Assembly: GCF_020497125.1 (NCBI RefSeq)
Contig: NC_059077.1
Coordinates: 21,460,840 to 21,524,839, forward strand
DNA: 64,000 nucleotides
From: Mauremys mutica
Lineage: Eukaryota > Chordata > Testudines > Geoemydidae
Direction of reading: 5' to 3'
Position 1 is the first letter of the stretch, and every line of letters starts with the position of its first letter. Of the stretch, positions 32,946-45,274 are shown one piece after another. The translations under genes were made by a program, and so were the position numbers. A model generated the notes under the pieces. The model ran no database searches and was not told the origin of the DNA. It saw nothing but the letters and a program-made list of their open reading frames with translations.

Positions 32946-33844
32946 CAACAATTGCAAAGTTCTTGGTTCAGTCTTGTAGCAACGACAGAATAAGCTGCTG
33001 GCTTAAGTCAAGTCTCTGGCTGCTTCCAAATCATTGGAAGGTCCTCAGGCCATTGGTTAGAATGCTCCCATTACCGTAAGTTCATAGTCGAAAGGCTTGA
33101 GCAGGATAGAGGCAAAATGGAGATGTTTCCAGGGCCTTTTATAGCTTTTGCCATGTGGAGGGAAACCCATTGTTTCAAACTAAGCCCTCCGTGGAAAATT
33201 ACAGCAACAAGATGGTGGTTGGAGTCACATGAGCAAGTCACATGTCCACTCATGACTTTGCTTAGTCATGGCAGGAAAGTTCATGAAGAGTAGCTAGGCG
33301 TCTTCCATTGTAAGTTAAGTGTCCTTTGATGGGCCATTCTACTTGAATAGTTCCTTCAAGATGTGCAGGCTAATTATCTTGTGGGCATTACCCCAAGAGC
33401 AAACATTTGAAATACAGGTACAGAGCCAATACTTGTAACTTCAAATACAAAAATGATACATGCATAGAAATAGCATAATCATATTCAGCAAATGATAACC
33501 TTTCCATAGACATCTTACATGCCACATTTTGTACAAGACTTGTTGCAAATATATAACAGTGGTTGCGACAATGGTCATATTTTAATCAGATAACGTCACA
33601 GCTGTATTAAGTCAGTCTTCAGTTGTAAACTTTTGAAAGAACAACCATAGCATTTTGATGAGCGTTACAAACAACCTCCATTCCCCCTACTTGTGTGAAT
33701 CAGGCAAGCAAAAATTGGGTTCAGTTCTGCTCATCCTGGAGGTCAGGGCCTCAGCTGGTGGTAAATGGCATCACCCCACTGACTTCAATGGAACCCTGCT
33801 AATTTCCCCACAGCTGAAGGACTGGTCCCCTTCTCCAAAAGGAG

Positions 33845-34265
33845 AAGGTAACTAGAGGCAGTTCAGAGGTGGTCAGTGACAGTGATTGGGGCCCTGGAAA
33901 GGCTTGCATACAAGGTTAAACTGAAATGAGTAGGACAGTTTAGGCTAGAGAGGACACAAACAAACAATATGATGAAAAGCCTAATTTTTTTTCTCTGTGC
34001 TGTCTTATTTACCATGTTGCATTATACAAGAACAAGGGGACATTCATTGACACTGAAAGTCAGCACATTTCATATTGTTAAAAAACCTAACAGGGCCTAG
34101 AGAAAAACTTAGCCTGTTGGTAAGTAATTCCATAACTAGCCACTCTGGATTTTATTGCACCTGTTTTTGAAGTAGCAGGGAACAGCCACTGTGCAAACAG
34201 GGTGGTAAAGGCAGGATGGACCACGGGGCTAGTCCAGGCAGGTAATTCCTACATTCCTCCTTGGC
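33845..34265 (+). mobile_element. Decayed LINE (CR1/L3-like) 3' fragment (probable)
   Basis: AGGCAGTTCAGAGGTGGTCAG, GGCTAGAGAGGACACAAA, and the later ATTCCATAACTAGCC and AGGATGGACCACGG text follow the order of a CR1 ORF2 end and 3' UTR. Heavily decayed. Confidence 0.45.
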
Positions 34266-34410
34266 CTAAGGACTTTTCTTTCTTTATCACGTGGATATAC
34301 AATGTAAACCCATCACAAGCACCCGGTTTCAATTAATCAGGTCTTATCCAACGCAAGAATTGTTCATGGGAAGAACTGTTCTCCCAGCCTCTGACAGTGT
34401 TTTGTGTGTA

Positions 34411-34984
34411 CAGGGAGTCCTTGGATTTACGATGTTTTTCAACTGACTGCCCGTTTCGCCCCTATGACGCCTCTTTCGCCCTTACGATGCTCGATTTGCA
34501 TAAAGTTTGCTTGAAATCACGTCCTGGTTGCGTTATACTGGTATGGAGCTTCTGATTGGCTTCGAGGCAGTAGGGTAGCTTGTTGCTGGGTAGGGTTGAT
34601 GCTTGTTTTTGATTGGCTCCCAACGCTGGGCTCAGCCAATCAGAAAACTTGAACAGTGATTGGCTGAGGCTCAGTATGTGTGCCATTCTCCCTGGCTTTC
34701 TGAGCCTGTGTTGCTGGCATTCTGAGCAGCATATGTGAGTTTATGTTTATTTGAAGGCTGTTTACAAAATACAGTGTACAGTAAATACATTGATGTTGCA
34801 ACATTAGTCATCTGTAATTCATTTAGTACAAAAATCTGGGTTATTGTGGTGAAAATAGTGTATCAAGCCTTGGTTCAGGAACCAATCCCCCCCCTTCATA
34901 CCATTGATGCCTATGGGAAAAGCGGTTTCAACTTACAATGCAATTCTGAGGAACAAATTGTGTCGTAAGTCCGAGGACTCCCTG
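34411..34984. mobile_element. Tigger/pogo-like MITE
   Basis: Inverted ends CAGGGAGTCCTTGGATTTACGA and TCGTAAGTCCGAGGACTCCCTG, flanked by TA on both sides (34409-34410, 34985-34986), the Tc1/mariner-pogo signature. 574 bp, no transposase frame. Holds three GATTGGCT and one AGCCAATC box between about 34550 and 34670. Confidence 0.85.
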
Positions 34985-35087
34985 TATTTCCAGGAGGAAG
35001 AATACAAAGCAATTATTTCATTGATGGTTGGTCATAAAAGGTGGCAAAGAATAAGGATGATCTTTGGGGCAAAAGGAGAGAGGAAGT

Positions 35088-35300
35088 ATAGTCTGGTGGT
35101 TAGAGAACAGGACTTAGACTCAGTAAGTGATTGATTATACACCTGGCTCTGCCACTAACTCACTTCTGTGACCTGGGGCAAATCACAATTTGGTTGTGCC
35201 TTAATTTCCCTCTCTGTACAATGGGATTAATATTTAGTGGCCTCTGAGCTATGGTGAGGCTTAACTAATTAATTTTTGTCTTGCATTTTGAAATGCTGAA
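35088..35300 (+). mobile_element. tRNA-derived SINE
   Basis: AGTCTGGTGGTTAGAGAACAGGACTTAGACTC resembles an A-box head, then CTGTGACCTGGGGCAAATCAC and TTAATTTCCCTCTCTGTACAATGGGA, the core of turtle tRNA-related SINEs (also MIR-like). Confidence 0.65.
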
Positions 35301-35587
35301 CTGAGAGGTGGTAAAGACATAAATTAATTCTTTGTATCCTCTTTTGCTGATGACAGTAATGATCTTACGAGCCGGCTTAAGCCCGATGAGTCATTCTGGA
35401 ATAGTGAGTATAAGTCATCAGAACCAATGACTCGCAGGTCTTATGATAGATGCCATGCCATTCAACTAGGATTCAGCCAATCCACAGGTGAGGTTGCACC
35501 TAGGTTAGTGGTTTTCAACCTGTGGTCCGCAGACCACTGTGGATCCAAAGACTGTTTATGGGGTCCACGAAAGGTTGTCGTTACCAT

Positions 35588-37184
35588 TAGGGCTGTCAAT
35601 TAATTGCAGGTAACTCACACAATTAGCTCAAAAAAATTAATTGTGATTAACAATGCCATTAAACAGAATACCAATTGAAATTTATTAAATATTTGTGGAT
35701 ATTTTTCTTCATTTTCAAATATATCAATTTCAATTACAACACAGAATACAAAATGTACAGTGCTCACTTTATATTTTTATTACAAATATTTGCATTGTAA
35801 AATTGATAAAGAAATAGCATTTTTCAGTTCACCTCATACAAGTACTGTATTGCAATCTCTTTATCATGAAAGTGCAACTTACAAATGTAAGGGTTGTTTT
35901 GTTATATACCTGCACTCAAACAAAACAATATAAACCTTTAGAGCCTGCAAGTCCACTCAGTCCTACTTCTTGTTCAGCTAATCACTAAGAAGAAACTTTT
36001 TTTTTTTTACATTTACGGGCGATAATGCTGTTCACTTCTTAATTACAATGTCACCTGAAAGTCAGAACAGGCATTTGCATGGCACTGTTGTAGCTGGTGT
36101 CTCAAGATAGTTATGTGCCAGATGCACTAAAGATTCATACGCCTCTTCATGCTTTGGCCATCATTCCAGAGGACATGCTTCCATGCTGATGACACATTAA
36201 AAAATAATGTGTTAATTAAATTAGTGACTGAACTCCTTGGGAGAGAACTGTATGTCTCCTGCTGTGTTTTACCCACATTCTGCCATATATTTCATGTTAT
36301 AGCAGTCTCGAATGATGACCCAGCACATGTTGTTCGTTTTAAGAACACTTTCACTGCAGATTTGACAATGCAAAGAAGGTACCAATGTAAAATTTCTAAA
36401 GATAGCTACAAACACTCAACCCAACATTTAAGAATCTGAAGTGTCTTCCAAAATCTGAGAGGATGACATGTGGAGCATGCTTTCAGAAGTCTTAAAAGAG
36501 CAACACTCCAATGTGGAAACTACAGAACCCAAACCACCAAAAAGGAAAATCAGCCTTCTGCTGGTGGTATCTGACTCAGATGATGAAAATAAACATGTGT
36601 CGGTCCGCACTGCTTTGGATCGTTATCGAGCAGAACCCATCATCAGCATGAACACATGTCCTCTGGAATAGTGGTTGAAGCATCCAGGGACATGACTCGT
36701 TAGTGCATCTGGCATGTAAATATCTTGCAATGCTGGCTACAACAGTGCCATGCAAACAGCTGTTCTCACTTTCAAGTGACACTGTAAACAAGCAGCAGGC
36801 AGCATTATCTTCTGCAAATACAAACAAATTTGATTGTCTGAGCGATTGGCTGAACAAGGACTTGTAGGCTCTAAAGTTTTACATTGTTTTACTTTTGAAG
36901 GCAGGTTTTTATTGTACATAATTCTACATTTGTAAGTTCAACTTTCATGATAAAGAGATTGCACTACAGTACTTGTAGGATTTTTCAATTCACCTACTTT
37001 GTTTCTTACAGTGCAAATATTTGTAATAAAAATAAAGTGAGTACTGTACACTTTGTATTCTGTTGCAGTTGAAATCAATATTTGAAAATGTAGAAAACAT
37101 CCACAAATATTTAAATAAATGTTTTCTATTATTTTTAATTGTGTGATTAATTGTGATTTTTTTTTAAATCGCTTGACAGCCCTA
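35588..37184. mobile_element. 1.6-kb hAT element with long inverted arms
   Basis: Perfect 12-bp termini TAGGGCTGTCAA/TTGACAGCCCTA and an exact 8-bp duplication GTTACCAT (35580-35587, 37185-37192). Positions 35588-36193 and 36638-37184 are inverted copies of each other over about 550-600 bp. The centre holds transposase remnants. Confidence 0.9.
36203..36867 (+). pseudogene. Decayed hAT transposase, C-terminal half
   Basis: Pieces in several frames: VLPTFCHIFHVIAVSNDDPA near 36266, MWSMLSEVLKEQHS at 36468, an acidic SDSDDEN stretch near 36570, and the hATC dimerisation end (TTVPCKQLFSLSSDTVNKQQ, then CLSDWLNKDL) at about 36737-36867. These follow the order of hAT transposase C-termini. Stops and frameshifts rule out function. 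The same end is copied inverted into the left arm (about 36050-36193). Confidence 0.8.
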
Positions 37185-38093
37185 GTTACCATAGAACAGT
37201 GGTTTTCAACCTGTGATCCATGGACGCCTGGGGGTCTGCAGACTGGGTCTAAGATTTCCACCCTCCATTCAAAATATTTTAGGAGGCTGCAAATGAAAAA
37301 AGGTTGAAAACCACTGATCTAGGTAATCCCAAGGCAAGTACATAGGCTCTTAGGGGAAGCAGTGTGCTCAGGGTCACTACTATTCCTATTGCCAGTAGTT
37401 TCAACCTCCTGCTTCTGCTCTAGCTGTGCCTGTTTCTACACTAGCCAGCCCCTACTCCAACCCACCTCAGCCGACCACCTGGTGACTCTGACAAGCAGCT
37501 TTCAACCTAAAGGATCCCAAAGTGCTATACATGTTGATATGCAAAGGGTCACTTCACCCATCACAAATGGCTGCCTCTTGGGTGAAATATGGTAACTATT
37601 TAACAGTGCACCACAACAACACTATACAACAATTTAAGCAGGAAAAATACTGTTCCACTCCGTTCACCACAGCTATCCCTTTGAAGGGAGTGACTGGCCA
37701 AGAGATCAGCACAATATTAATAAATTCTCCTTAAGCCTGGGCTAACCAAGGCTTTCTGGTACACAACTAGAACCAACTCATAGTAAAGTCAGTAGAAAAA
37801 AAAATCTAATTGTGAGAGTTGAATCAGGTTCTGCATGGTGACCATTTGGAAACTTAACGTGCCGGAGATGACATAACATGAGGCTGACAGATTTCCCAGG
37901 AGGAAAATAAATCAAGTGGGTGGCAGGGAGATCTGGAGGTTTATTCCAGAGAAGGTTCAGTGAGCTTGTATCTAACATCAGTGGCCACAGTACAATGCAT
38001 GTTGGCAAGCCATAGGAAATGTCTGTTCATTGGAAATCTGGATTAAGTTTTAACAGAAAAAGTCCAAAGAAAATAGCGTGGTTAGAAGGGGCT

Positions 38094-38375
38094 GTGGCCT
38101 AGTGGTAGAATCATTAATTAATGATAGCTTCCAACGGTTATGCAAATAAGTGATAAGTTTTATTCCAACACAGATCAGGGAGTCAGGAGCTCTGGTTTCT
38201 TTTCCTGGTTTGGGCATTGACCCAGGCTTCAATTATTCAGCTCCCGGTACTTGTTTCCCCATCTGTAAAACAGGAGCGGCATTAATTCTGAACTCATAGG
38301 GCTAACGTGAGGCTTTATTTCTGAATGGAAGGAGAGCGCTTTGAGATCCTTGGGTGAAAAGTGCCATAGAACTTA
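38094..38375 (+). mobile_element. tRNA-derived SINE (turtle type)
   Basis: GGCTGTGGCCTAGTGGTAGAATC is an A-box-like head; later GTTTCCCCATCTGTAAAACAGGAG and GCTTTGAGATCCTTGGGTGAAAAGTGCC are the conserved body and 3' end. About 50 bp near 38120-38160 looks like an insertion. Confidence 0.75.
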
Positions 38376-38383
38376 TTAAAACA

Positions 38384-38550
38384 ACGAGGAGTCTGGTGGC
38401 ACATTAAAGACTAACAGATTTATTCGGGCATGAGCTTTCATGGGTAAAAACGCACTTCTTCAGATCCACATACCCAGGAAAGCTTATGCCTGAATAAATC
38501 TGTTAGTCTTTAAGGTGCCACTGAACTCCTCGTTGTTTTTGTGGATACAG
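38384..38550. repeat. Palindromic copy of the ACAACGAGGAGTC repeat
   Basis: AACAACGAGGAGTCTGGTGG...GACTAACAGATTTATTC on the left is mirrored by GAATAAATCTGTTAGTCTTTAAGGTGCC...ACTCCTCGTTGTT on the right, with about 60 bp between. It is the same repeat as 16205 and 17655. Confidence 0.75.
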
Positions 38551-39574
38551 ACTAACACGGCTCCCCTGATACATAGAACGTATCATAAACGTTCAGTTGA
38601 TAGAACAACCACATAACAGCTCTAGCAGAGATCGCAATTGCTGCAGCCCCACCCTTGTTTGTTTTAGTCAGATGACCTTTGATCAGGGCAGATTATGACA
38701 ATGCTCACTTTCCTCCGAACACTTTTAGGTTCAAGAGAATCAGTGCGTACAAGCAGAGTTTGTGATCAGTGTAGGAGGGGGAGAACAATCAAAGAGGAAA
38801 AGCTCCTGGTTTAACCCTCACCACAGAATGTGTCCAGTTTCCTTTCACGTGTCAGTTTCCTTCCCGTGCTGCGCTGCTTGGTTTCCTTTCCACAGGGCTG
38901 CGTTGACAGTTGCTGGAAGTCACATGTTGCATGTTGATTGCTTAGCGTTCCTGTCACAGAAAAAGCTCTGTGGATGTGTTGTATGTGATCCTCTCCTGCT
39001 TACACTAGTTCGCTTCATTCCATTGAATGGAGTTATATTAAGGTAAATGGTGAATAAAAGAGAAGGGATTCAGGCTTAACAGCTTCTTACTCTTCCATTT
39101 TTAGGTGTGAGAGGTGTGGGTGCCCTCACCAGGCCCAGTTCTCCCACCACTTACACTGATGCAACACAAGAGTAAGTGCCCTGAGTCAGTGCTGTTCCAG
39201 TGTACGAGAGAGAAGTGGGCCATTCATTTTACTTTAACTCAGACATACCCTTAAACATGTTCATACCAGAATATTTTCCCAGGTGTCCGGTCTCATTGTG
39301 GGGATCCTTAGAAGCCACAGTTACAAGCAGAGCACTATTTGGTGGCACCCCCCAACTTACAACAAACTGCCTCTGCCACTGCTTACCCACAGGGGCCCAT
39401 GACGGCAGCAGAAAGCAAGTTAGGCATTCTGTCCTGGACTTGGCCTGGCCTGATTCCCAGATCTGGCAATAGCATCCTAGCACCTCTCAGCATGCTGCTG
39501 CCTAGGTGACAACCTCAGGTTTGGCATTGACCACGTATAAGCCAGATCATTCACCTCCATCTTCCCTCAAAGAA

Positions 39575-39985
39575 GAGTAATGGGCCACTGCCACAGGGGT
39601 GCTGGTTGCTTTGGGAGCTGTGCCACCCAAGGTAAGCCCCGCTCCCTATGCCCCGCCTCCCACATCCCAACTCCCTGCCCCAGCCCAGAGCCTGCACCTC
39701 GCACCTCCTCCCACACCTCAGCCCAGAGCCTGCATCCCGCACCCAAACTCCCTCTCAGAGCCTGCCACCTGCACCCTAACCCCTTCCCCAATCAAGGTAC
39801 CTCACTTTACTTTCATTTACTTCCCATTACTTATAATATAGGAAGAGAAAGAAAAAAAGAATGAAAAACAGGGGGAGATGAGAGACTGTTCTTTTTCCTT
39901 GGGTGGGTCCCAAGGGGGGGGGGGCAAAAATAAAGCTGCACCCAGGGCCCCACTAACTCTAAATCCGCCACTGCACACAGCTCTG
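39575..39985. mobile_element. Probable hAT-derived MITE
   Basis: The right end GGGCCCCACTAACTCTAAATCCGCCACTG resembles a hAT terminus. The interior is C-rich with repeated AGCCTGCA..CGCACC text, which creates spurious frames. The left end is uncertain. Confidence 0.4.
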
Positions 39986-39999
39986 CCCTTGGTGATGGT

Positions 40000-42029
40000 A
40001 GCAATAGAATCAGCCCTCTCTGCAATGGCCCAGATAGCTCCATGGACCCATTCTGTAGAATCCCATCCTCCCTGCAATAACACTCTGCCCAACTTGTGCA
40101 GCATGCTGCCAGATTTCTCTCATACTGTCTAGGCCATGCCAAGAAACCCATGATGCTGCTGCACTAGCTTTGGGGGAGGTTGCTGGGATCTGTACTTTAG
40201 GTTTTAAGCTCAGTCTCTTTTTCAGTGCAGGAAGCTTTGGTAAATAAGAAACAGTCAACTTTAGCCTCAGTTTCCCCTCTCACTGGAAGAAAGGCAATTT
40301 ATACATTGTGTGCATAGCATCCCCGTTCTGGGTCTGCATTCACAGAGGGGAAAAAACTAATTCCAAACATGCCACAGGTGTGCCTCAGTCGTGCAGATGG
40401 CACCCTCAGTCTCACTCACCCCCAAGCCACACAGCCAGAAGGGGGGGGTCAGAGCAACCAGGGCACAGCCAAGAGCAACTGCAAAGTACCCAACCCCCTA
40501 GCCCTATAGACTGTGGCCAGAAATGCAGAGTGACTGTCCCTCTAAACTGCTCTCTGGCCTCTGCATCAGTCACGGAAGCATAACTGTGCCAGTAGCTGTG
40601 CTGCCATTGGCTGATGACCACCATCTGTGTTATTTGACACACCCCTCTGAGAGAGTGAAACACAGAGCACGCAGTGGGGGTATTAACCTGCACACCTGAC
40701 TGCAGTCCTTAGGGTGGGTGGACTATGCTGTCTCAGATCCTAGCAAGTACCCATCAGAGCCACTCACTAGGACTGCTGTAAGGAGAGTCCAAGCCACTGT
40801 GTCCCTGGGCTTTAAGGTTCCTGAGTCTCACCAGGCTGCAGCACTATTTCCTCCCAGGGCCACTCTGGCACTTTATCTGAGCACTGACTCAGAATCTACT
40901 ACCACTTCACAGAAATGGAGCCCACCTGCCGTAGGCCCCCAGGGCCAGCACCAAACCCCAAGACACTCCAGTTGCTTGAACACATTCTCTCCTAGAGCTC
41001 CACCCCAAAGGTGGGAAGGTTTTGGTTTACAGCTTAACTCTGCAGAGGTACACAGGGAAGCAGTAAACACATCAGATGCTTTGCATAAATCTAATCCATT
41101 ATCACTCTTTATACTTAATCCAATAAAGCACAAGAGAGTATAGATCATACAGACCAATAAACAGTTACACACATTTCCTTGCCTCGGCTGCCTCCCAGCT
41201 TCAGGGCATTCTTGGGAGGAGCTGGGGTCAGTCTTGCAGTACTTGGGGCCATCCAGGCACAGGAAAGTAAGCTGGGCCCTCATGTCTTATGAAACTGTCT
41301 CAGGCCACAGCTTCCTCTTCCTGTCTAGCTCTCCCTCTGTTCTTGTGTGTTTCCTTATTTAACCCCCTCCTGGCTGCTTACTGAAAGCCCAGCCACCTGG
41401 CTGCTTTTGTTCTGCTCCTGGTAAATTTCCACTGCTCCTGCCTTCTCCTCTGCTTCCAGAGGGATAAGATAAACACGGGTCTTCTAAGGATGCAGCTATT
41501 CTTTAGCATAACTATTGTGAGTAAAATGCCATCATTAACCATAAGTATTTCCCGTTGTCCTTGTCTGGTGTGCACCCGCTACAGGTCCTGTCAGCAACGG
41601 TGGCTAAACATACATATAGGTACTCAGGATACAGCAGTTTTAATAGTAACAATTATCATCCAGAATTCATGAGTTTGTACAGACACTTTCCCAAATGGTC
41701 ACTGTGACAGGTCTGGCAATTTCCTGGCCAATTACATTTACATTAAATTACATTTAAGTGTTTTAGGAGTTCATTGTATTAAAAGGGCAAATGTGAATGC
41801 ATTACTGTGGGATTGTGTATCACTTCTTTAAGGGGAAGTGCTATGAGCTTCAAAGGACTATTTGAAACAATGCAGTAGACAGGATAGAACTTTTAGTGGA
41901 GTGGGTTTCCTAGGAAATACTTGGGAGGAGTAGAATGCAAATTACCCACCTCTGGACCCATCCTTTCAAAGCTGTGCCCTGAGGAGAAACTCTTTGCTGA
42001 TTACCTGTGACATGAGGCAGCAGGTTTAA
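40000..42029. other. No gene seen
   Basis: Moderate-GC sequence with chance frames (the longest, 141 aa at 40718-41143, has no recognisable motif) and text resembling non-coding retroelement repeats. Confidence 0.4.
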
Positions 42030-42367
42030 AACAAATAAAAGGAAGTTCTTCTTCACACAGCGCACAGTCAACTTGTGGAACTCCTTACCTGAGGAGGTTG
42101 TGAAGGCTAGGACTATAACAGCATTTAAAAGAGAACTGGATAAATTCATGGAGGTTAAGTCCATTAATGGCTGTTAGCCAGGATGGGTAAGGAATGGTGT
42201 CCCTAGCCTCTGTTTGTCAGAGGATGGAGATGGATGGCAGGAGAGAGATCACTTGATCATTGCCTGTTAGGTTCACTCCATCTGGGGCACCTGGCATTAG
42301 CCACTGTTGGTAGACAGATACTGGGCTAGATGGACCTTTGGTCTGACCCGGTACGGCCGTTCTTATG
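42030..42367 (+). mobile_element. CR1-related LINE 3' end, second subfamily
   Basis: TTCTTCACACAGCGCACAGTC, AACTGGATAAATTCATGGAGG, TAATGGCTGTTAGCCAGGATGG and GCTAGATGGACCTTTGG..TTCTTATG are in the order of the repeat found reversed at 54574 and 59788. Some ORF2 C-terminal coding is readable at its start. Confidence 0.7.
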
Positions 42368-42525
42368 AGGATCAGAGGCCCAAACTGGATAAGAGTGACT
42401 CACAGATTTGGAGGGCAGGAGGAGGGTGCTTGTTTTCAGCTAACAGCTTTTATGAATTTATCCCCACAGTAAAATTCCTGTGTGGCTTTGAAGGACTGTT
42501 CAGCAGCCAGTGCCCTTGTTGGAGT

Positions 42526-42865
42526 CAGGGCCGGCTCCAGGCTGGTGCTTGGGGCGGCAATCTACAAGGGGTGGCAGTCCCTGTGTTTTCACCGCCCCAA
42601 GCAGCCCGCTGAATTGCCGCCAGACAGCGGGGGCAGTCCATGTGCCTTTAGGGTGGCAGGCGTGTTTCCGCAGTGGCAGCAATTAGGCGGCAGCTTCTAT
42701 GTTTAGCTGTCCGTGGCGGCTTCAGCTAAACATAGAAGCTGCCACTGAATTGCCGCTGCCATGGAAACGCACCTGCCGCCCTAAGGGCACACGGACTGCC
42801 CCCACCGCCCGCAGCGGCAATTCTGCGCGCTGCTTGGGGCAGCGAAAACTGTAGAGCTGGCCCTG
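42526..42865. mobile_element. hAT-type MITE
   Basis: Ends CAGGGCCGGCTCCAG and GAGCTGGCCCTG with an exact 8-bp duplication GTTGGAGT (42518-42525, 42866-42873). The interior is a large imperfect palindrome centred near 42705 (GCGGCTTCAGCTAAACATAGAAGC / GCTTCTATGTTTAGCTG). Confidence 0.9.
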
Positions 42866-44157
42866 GTTGGAGTAGCGGGATGATCTCTGGTAATTTTTTT
42901 AGCATGCATTTAGATTCTTTTGTTGGTTTAAATGGGTCTTCTCTGTAAAGCTTTTATCTGAAGAATAAATGTGCTTGCTTTGAAATAACTGTGTGGTAAA
43001 CTTAACTGCGAGCAATTACACCGTTCATAGCCTCCATGGAGAAAAGCAAAACAGACCTGCTTCGGCACTCTGACTTTGCTGGGCTATTCATGGTATAGGC
43101 AGGGGACTGTGCAGCCTGGAAATACAGCATTCAGGAGGGAGAGAGATAGAGGTGTCCACCAAGAGAGGTGAGGGCTGAGGAGCCGGAAACCAGTGGCTGC
43201 CATTGCTGGACCACGGGGGGGAGGGGGGGCGGAATACAGGTGCTGTTGCCCTTAATACACCATGCCACTTAATACACTTGCACCCTGGCTCCTTCTCTCC
43301 TGCCCACTCTTCTTGCATGATCTGTTAGCTGTCTGACTTTTGTGGCAGATGGCAAAAATGCAGCTACATCATGGTGGGAATGGGATGGATCCGAAATTCC
43401 TTCTTTTCCCTGCTGTCTAATCCCATAACAACTTTCTCTGAAGTTTGGCCTCCTGTGCACAGCTAGGGAGAGTGTAGGGGGTTAGTACACTGTGCTATAT
43501 CACCAAAATGCCAGGAGGAACATAATTATTTACAGAGGAACCACTGTTCTTCACCCAAACTGCACTATCACTTTGAAATACAGACCCAGGCATTGGTGTG
43601 CAGGTTTGCTTTTTTTAAGCTTCAGACAATAACAACACTTACACAATCAGCAAACGGACACGTCATCTATTCTGAGGTGCCACTAAGTTGATGATCAGGT
43701 TTGCCAGCTCCTAAAACTTGATTTCCCTGTCTGCTGTGAAGAACTAGTCTCTTGTGATAAGAGGAGTCAGAAATTTCAAAGGGCATCCCCCTTTAAATGA
43801 GATTCTCTAGAAACGAAAGCATGGCGCAACCATTGCACTCTATTAGTTGATGCAAGTGTGTTCCCGGTGTTAATGATTGAAGTGTGGGAGGTACTTATTG
43901 CTGCATAAAGTATTGCAAAGTGACAGCGAAGTTTGGCAATAGGAATGGCAAACAGCTGTGAAACCTACTAAGAGAACAAAAAGAATATTCCTTTATCTGC
44001 TCAAATGCTGCTTAGTTAGTAGCTCCTTATTGGTCACAAGATAAAATAAAAATTAGATCTAAAAAACAAGCACAAATCTGTCAAACAAAAATCATCTTAC
44101 CCTGAATGGAACTTTTATATCCTGTCCACTAGGGACTTTGCTCTTTACAATCTACTT

Positions 44158-44468
44158 CAGGGATAGGCAACCTATGGCTCATGTGCCAAAGGCAGCACGC
44201 AGTCTGATTTTCACTGGCACTCACACTGCTAGGGTCCGGGCCACTGGTCCGGTGGGCTCTGCATTTTAATTTAATTTTAAATGAAGCTTCTGAAACATTT
44301 TAAAAACTTTATTTACTTTACATACAACAATAGTTTAGTTATATATTATAGACGTATAGAAAGAGACCTTCTAAAAACGTTAAAATATATTACTGGCACA
44401 TAAAACCCTACATTAGAGTGAATAAATGAAGACTCGGCACACCACTTCTGAAAGGTTGCCGACCTCTG
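44158..44468. mobile_element. hAT-type MITE
   Basis: Ends CAGGGATAGGCAACCT and AGGTTGCCGACCTCTG with an exact 8-bp duplication ATCTACTT (44150-44157, 44469-44476). AT-rich interior, no coding. Confidence 0.9.
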
Positions 44469-44581
44469 ATCTACTTCATGTTGAAGGTGCTCACATACTC
44501 TGGTGATGGGTGGCATTATAAACCAGACAGATCGCCACAGAGGTCAATAAGGATCAAAACAAAAGCAGCCCTTTAAATTCA

Positions 44582-45274
44582 AAACAGGTGGCCCACTGTG
44601 GACGTCTGGTGTTGGGGCTCGGCCCTCTCAGGCGCAGCTGGGGCCCAGGGTGCCTCACTACAGACAGCAAGTAGGTCAGGGTCCAGACCCTTCAGCAAGG
44701 GTTGAGCAAACAAATAGTCTATAAGCAAAACCTCCTCAGGCCAGGGAGAGGGGGAGTCTGCCACCCATGGAAGGGTGGCAGGGGGGACGCAGGCCCTCCC
44801 ACTCCACTGCGTCCCAGCCCGGGGCCCTAACAGCGGCAGGCAGTCTGCTGCTGGGTCATTGGGGATCTTGACCGCAACACACTGACATTGGTTCGGGGTC
44901 CCCTGGAGCCAGACTAGTGTTGGCTACCCCCGGGCCACTTCCAATCTCCCCCCTCTGGGTACCTGTATCTCACCAGCATCCTCCGGTGGGTCCCAGACCA
45001 TGGGTTCTTCAGGATACCGGGCAGGGGGGAGTGCAGGCAACTCCTCAGGATACCGGGCACAGGGAAGCTCAGGCCGGGCGGGAGCTCGGCTACCAGCGTC
45101 CGTTCTCTTCGGCGACCAGCCTCCAAGTGAGCGCCGGGGCTGGGCTTTTATACTTCCTGTTCCGCCCCTTGACTTCCAAGGGGCGGGAACTGGCGGTGGT
45201 GGCTCCGCCCACTTTGGCGGCGTCTGAGGCTCGGCTCTCTCAGGCGCAGCTGGGACCCAGGGCGCCTCACTACA
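44582..45274 (-). repeat. LTR with the start of a second LTR, minus strand
   Basis: On the minus strand TGTAGTGAGGC begins at 45274 and again at 44662, each followed by the same about 50-bp stretch (CCAGCTGCGCCTGAGAG..GCCGAGCC). A minus-strand TATAAAAG lies at 45145-45152. One full repeat of about 612 bp is therefore followed directly by a second copy truncated near 44582. GC-rich, unlike its flanks. No internal retrotransposon genes are present. Confidence 0.6.

Larger units (their letters stand above)
35506..37316. mobile_element. hAT MITE interrupted by another hAT element
   Basis: Ends TAGTGGTTTTCAACCTGTGG and AGGTTGAAAACCACTG, flanks ACCTAGGT (35498-35505) and ATCTAGGT (37317-37324), 7 of 8. 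The 1597-bp element at 35588-37184 sits inside. The same MITE family is found at 57406-58581. Confidence 0.85.

Noticed and set aside
38094..38130. Possible tRNA gene head
   Set aside because: It has an A-box-like start but no cloverleaf; the following sequence is a SINE body.
40718..41143. 141-aa frame
   Set aside because: Low-complexity Ser/Pro-rich product with no motif or splice context; probably chance.
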